Assembly (NCBI GenBank): GCA_947487745.1
Contig: CANKXQ010000074.1
Span: 1-6,847 of the forward strand
DNA from: Spartobacteria bacterium
Lineage (GTDB): Bacteria; Verrucomicrobiota; Verrucomicrobiia; Chthoniobacterales; Terrimicrobiaceae
Direction: 5' to 3'
Length of the DNA: 6,847 nt
Below, piece after piece: positions 6,483-6,847 of this stretch. Both the position numbers and the translations under genes were made by a program. The notes under the pieces are model-generated. The model ran no database searches. It saw only the letters and a program-made list of their open reading frames with translations, and was not told where the DNA came from. The first letter of the stretch is position 1. Each line of letters begins with the position of its first letter.

Positions 6483-6847
6483 CCGATAGAATCAAGGCGG
6501 TGAGGGGATCGAATTTCAAAACAATCGACTCCTCCTTGCCGACGAGGCGCAACTCGAGAGGATCGCAGATGCCTGCTCCGTTGAATCCCCAGAATTCCAC
6601 TTTCTGCGGTTTGCGAAAACGATTTTCCGTGAAACGCCTCAACTCCAGTTTCCAACCCTTCGGCAATTTGGCGGATGGCAAGTCCCTCTCGGATTGGAGC
6701 CCTGAATCCAATAGTCGAATTTGGCGGGCCTCTCCGGTTTCAACGGCTTTGGAATGCGTTGCCTGAACGGATTTTTCTATTTCTTGGACAATTGCCTCCG
6801 AAGGGGATGGGCTCCAAGAACTGGTAATAAGTGGAACTGTTACTCCC
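6472..6847 (-). CDS. gspH: Pseudopilin, probably GspH (5' end outside window)
   Basis: The frame is open from the window edge to the TAA at 6472-6474 and gives the last 124 residues; the N-terminus with the prepilin signal lies outside. The visible part starts GVTVPLITSSW, which fits the end of a pseudopilin transmembrane helix. An amphipathic helix follows (SEAIVQEIEKSVQATHSKA), then RQIRLLDSG. This is the helix-then-first-strand order of GspH, where LRLARQEAV-type helices precede the first strand. The C-terminal strands LELRLVGKEESIVLKFDPLTALI match the GspH ending, in which a strand pair closes with a DP-x-T turn. A TTG codon at 6711 could serve as a start, but it would delete the helix and is not credible. 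The position directly before gspI supports GspH. GspG is unlikely because its calcium-loop ending is missing. Confidence 0.75.
   Translation of the reverse strand, partial: GVTVPLITSSWSPSPSEAIVQEIEKSVQATHSKAVETGEARQIRLLDSGLQSERDLPSAKLPKGWKLELRRFTENRFRKPQKVEFWGFNGAGICDPLELRLVGKEESIVLKFDPLTALILSDEN

Noticed and set aside
6472..6711. Separate small gene starting with TTG at 6711
   Set aside because: The frame is open to the window edge, and the upstream codons encode a pseudopilin-type helix, so this is the C-terminal part of a longer gspH.
1..6847. Anti-phage system, biosynthetic cluster, CRISPR array or mobile element
   Set aside because: Every stretch is explained by T2SS genes on one strand. 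No spaced direct repeats, terminal inverted repeats, transposase or integrase motifs were found.

Overview
The window is almost wall-to-wall coding sequence on the minus strand. It holds the distal part of a type II secretion system (T2SS) operon, read from the high to the low coordinate: gspH (5' end outside the window), gspI, gspJ, gspK, gspL, gspM, a small gspC/pilP-like gene, and gspD (3' end outside the window). No plus-strand gene, RNA gene, mobile element, CRISPR array or intergenic gap is seen. The long plus-strand open frames are antisense shadows of these genes.

The genes divide by function. From 6847 to 4532 lie the minor pseudopilins H, I, J and K, which form the tip of the periplasmic pseudopilus. 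From 4535 to 2786 lie L and M, the inner-membrane assembly platform. From 2789 to 1 lie the GspC-like periplasmic protein and the outer-membrane secretin GspD. The protein family assignments of I, J, K and D rest on clear hallmarks: class III prepilin signals, the GspK Glu5-less signal, and the secretin signature. L, M, H and the GspC-like protein are assigned from size, topology and position, with weaker sequence motifs. The ATPase GspE, the platform protein GspF and the major pseudopilin GspG are not in the window. They may lie upstream of gspH or elsewhere.

The genes are tightly packed. Five of the seven junctions are four-base ATGA overlaps, and the other two overlap by 11 and 23 bases, so translational coupling is likely. 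Good Shine-Dalgarno sequences are visible only before gspL and gspM. The order H-I-J-K-L-M-(C)-D differs from the classical C-D-E-F-G-H-I-J-K-L-M order. Its L-M-C-D end resembles the pilM/N-O-P-Q arrangement of type IV pili.

The source is a Gram-negative (diderm) bacterium. The KAFTLFE-type pseudopilin signals with Ala before the cleavage site, the C/D-last gene order and the divergent L, M and C proteins suggest the Planctomycetes-Verrucomicrobia-Chlamydiae group, most likely Verrucomicrobiota. This is an inference from style and not from a marker gene. The system itself is a known type. The points worth a second look are the divergent GspC-like protein with an arginine-rich tail, the loss of acidic residues in a normally conserved secretin strand, low-complexity inserts in the secretin, and a possible calcium loop in GspK.
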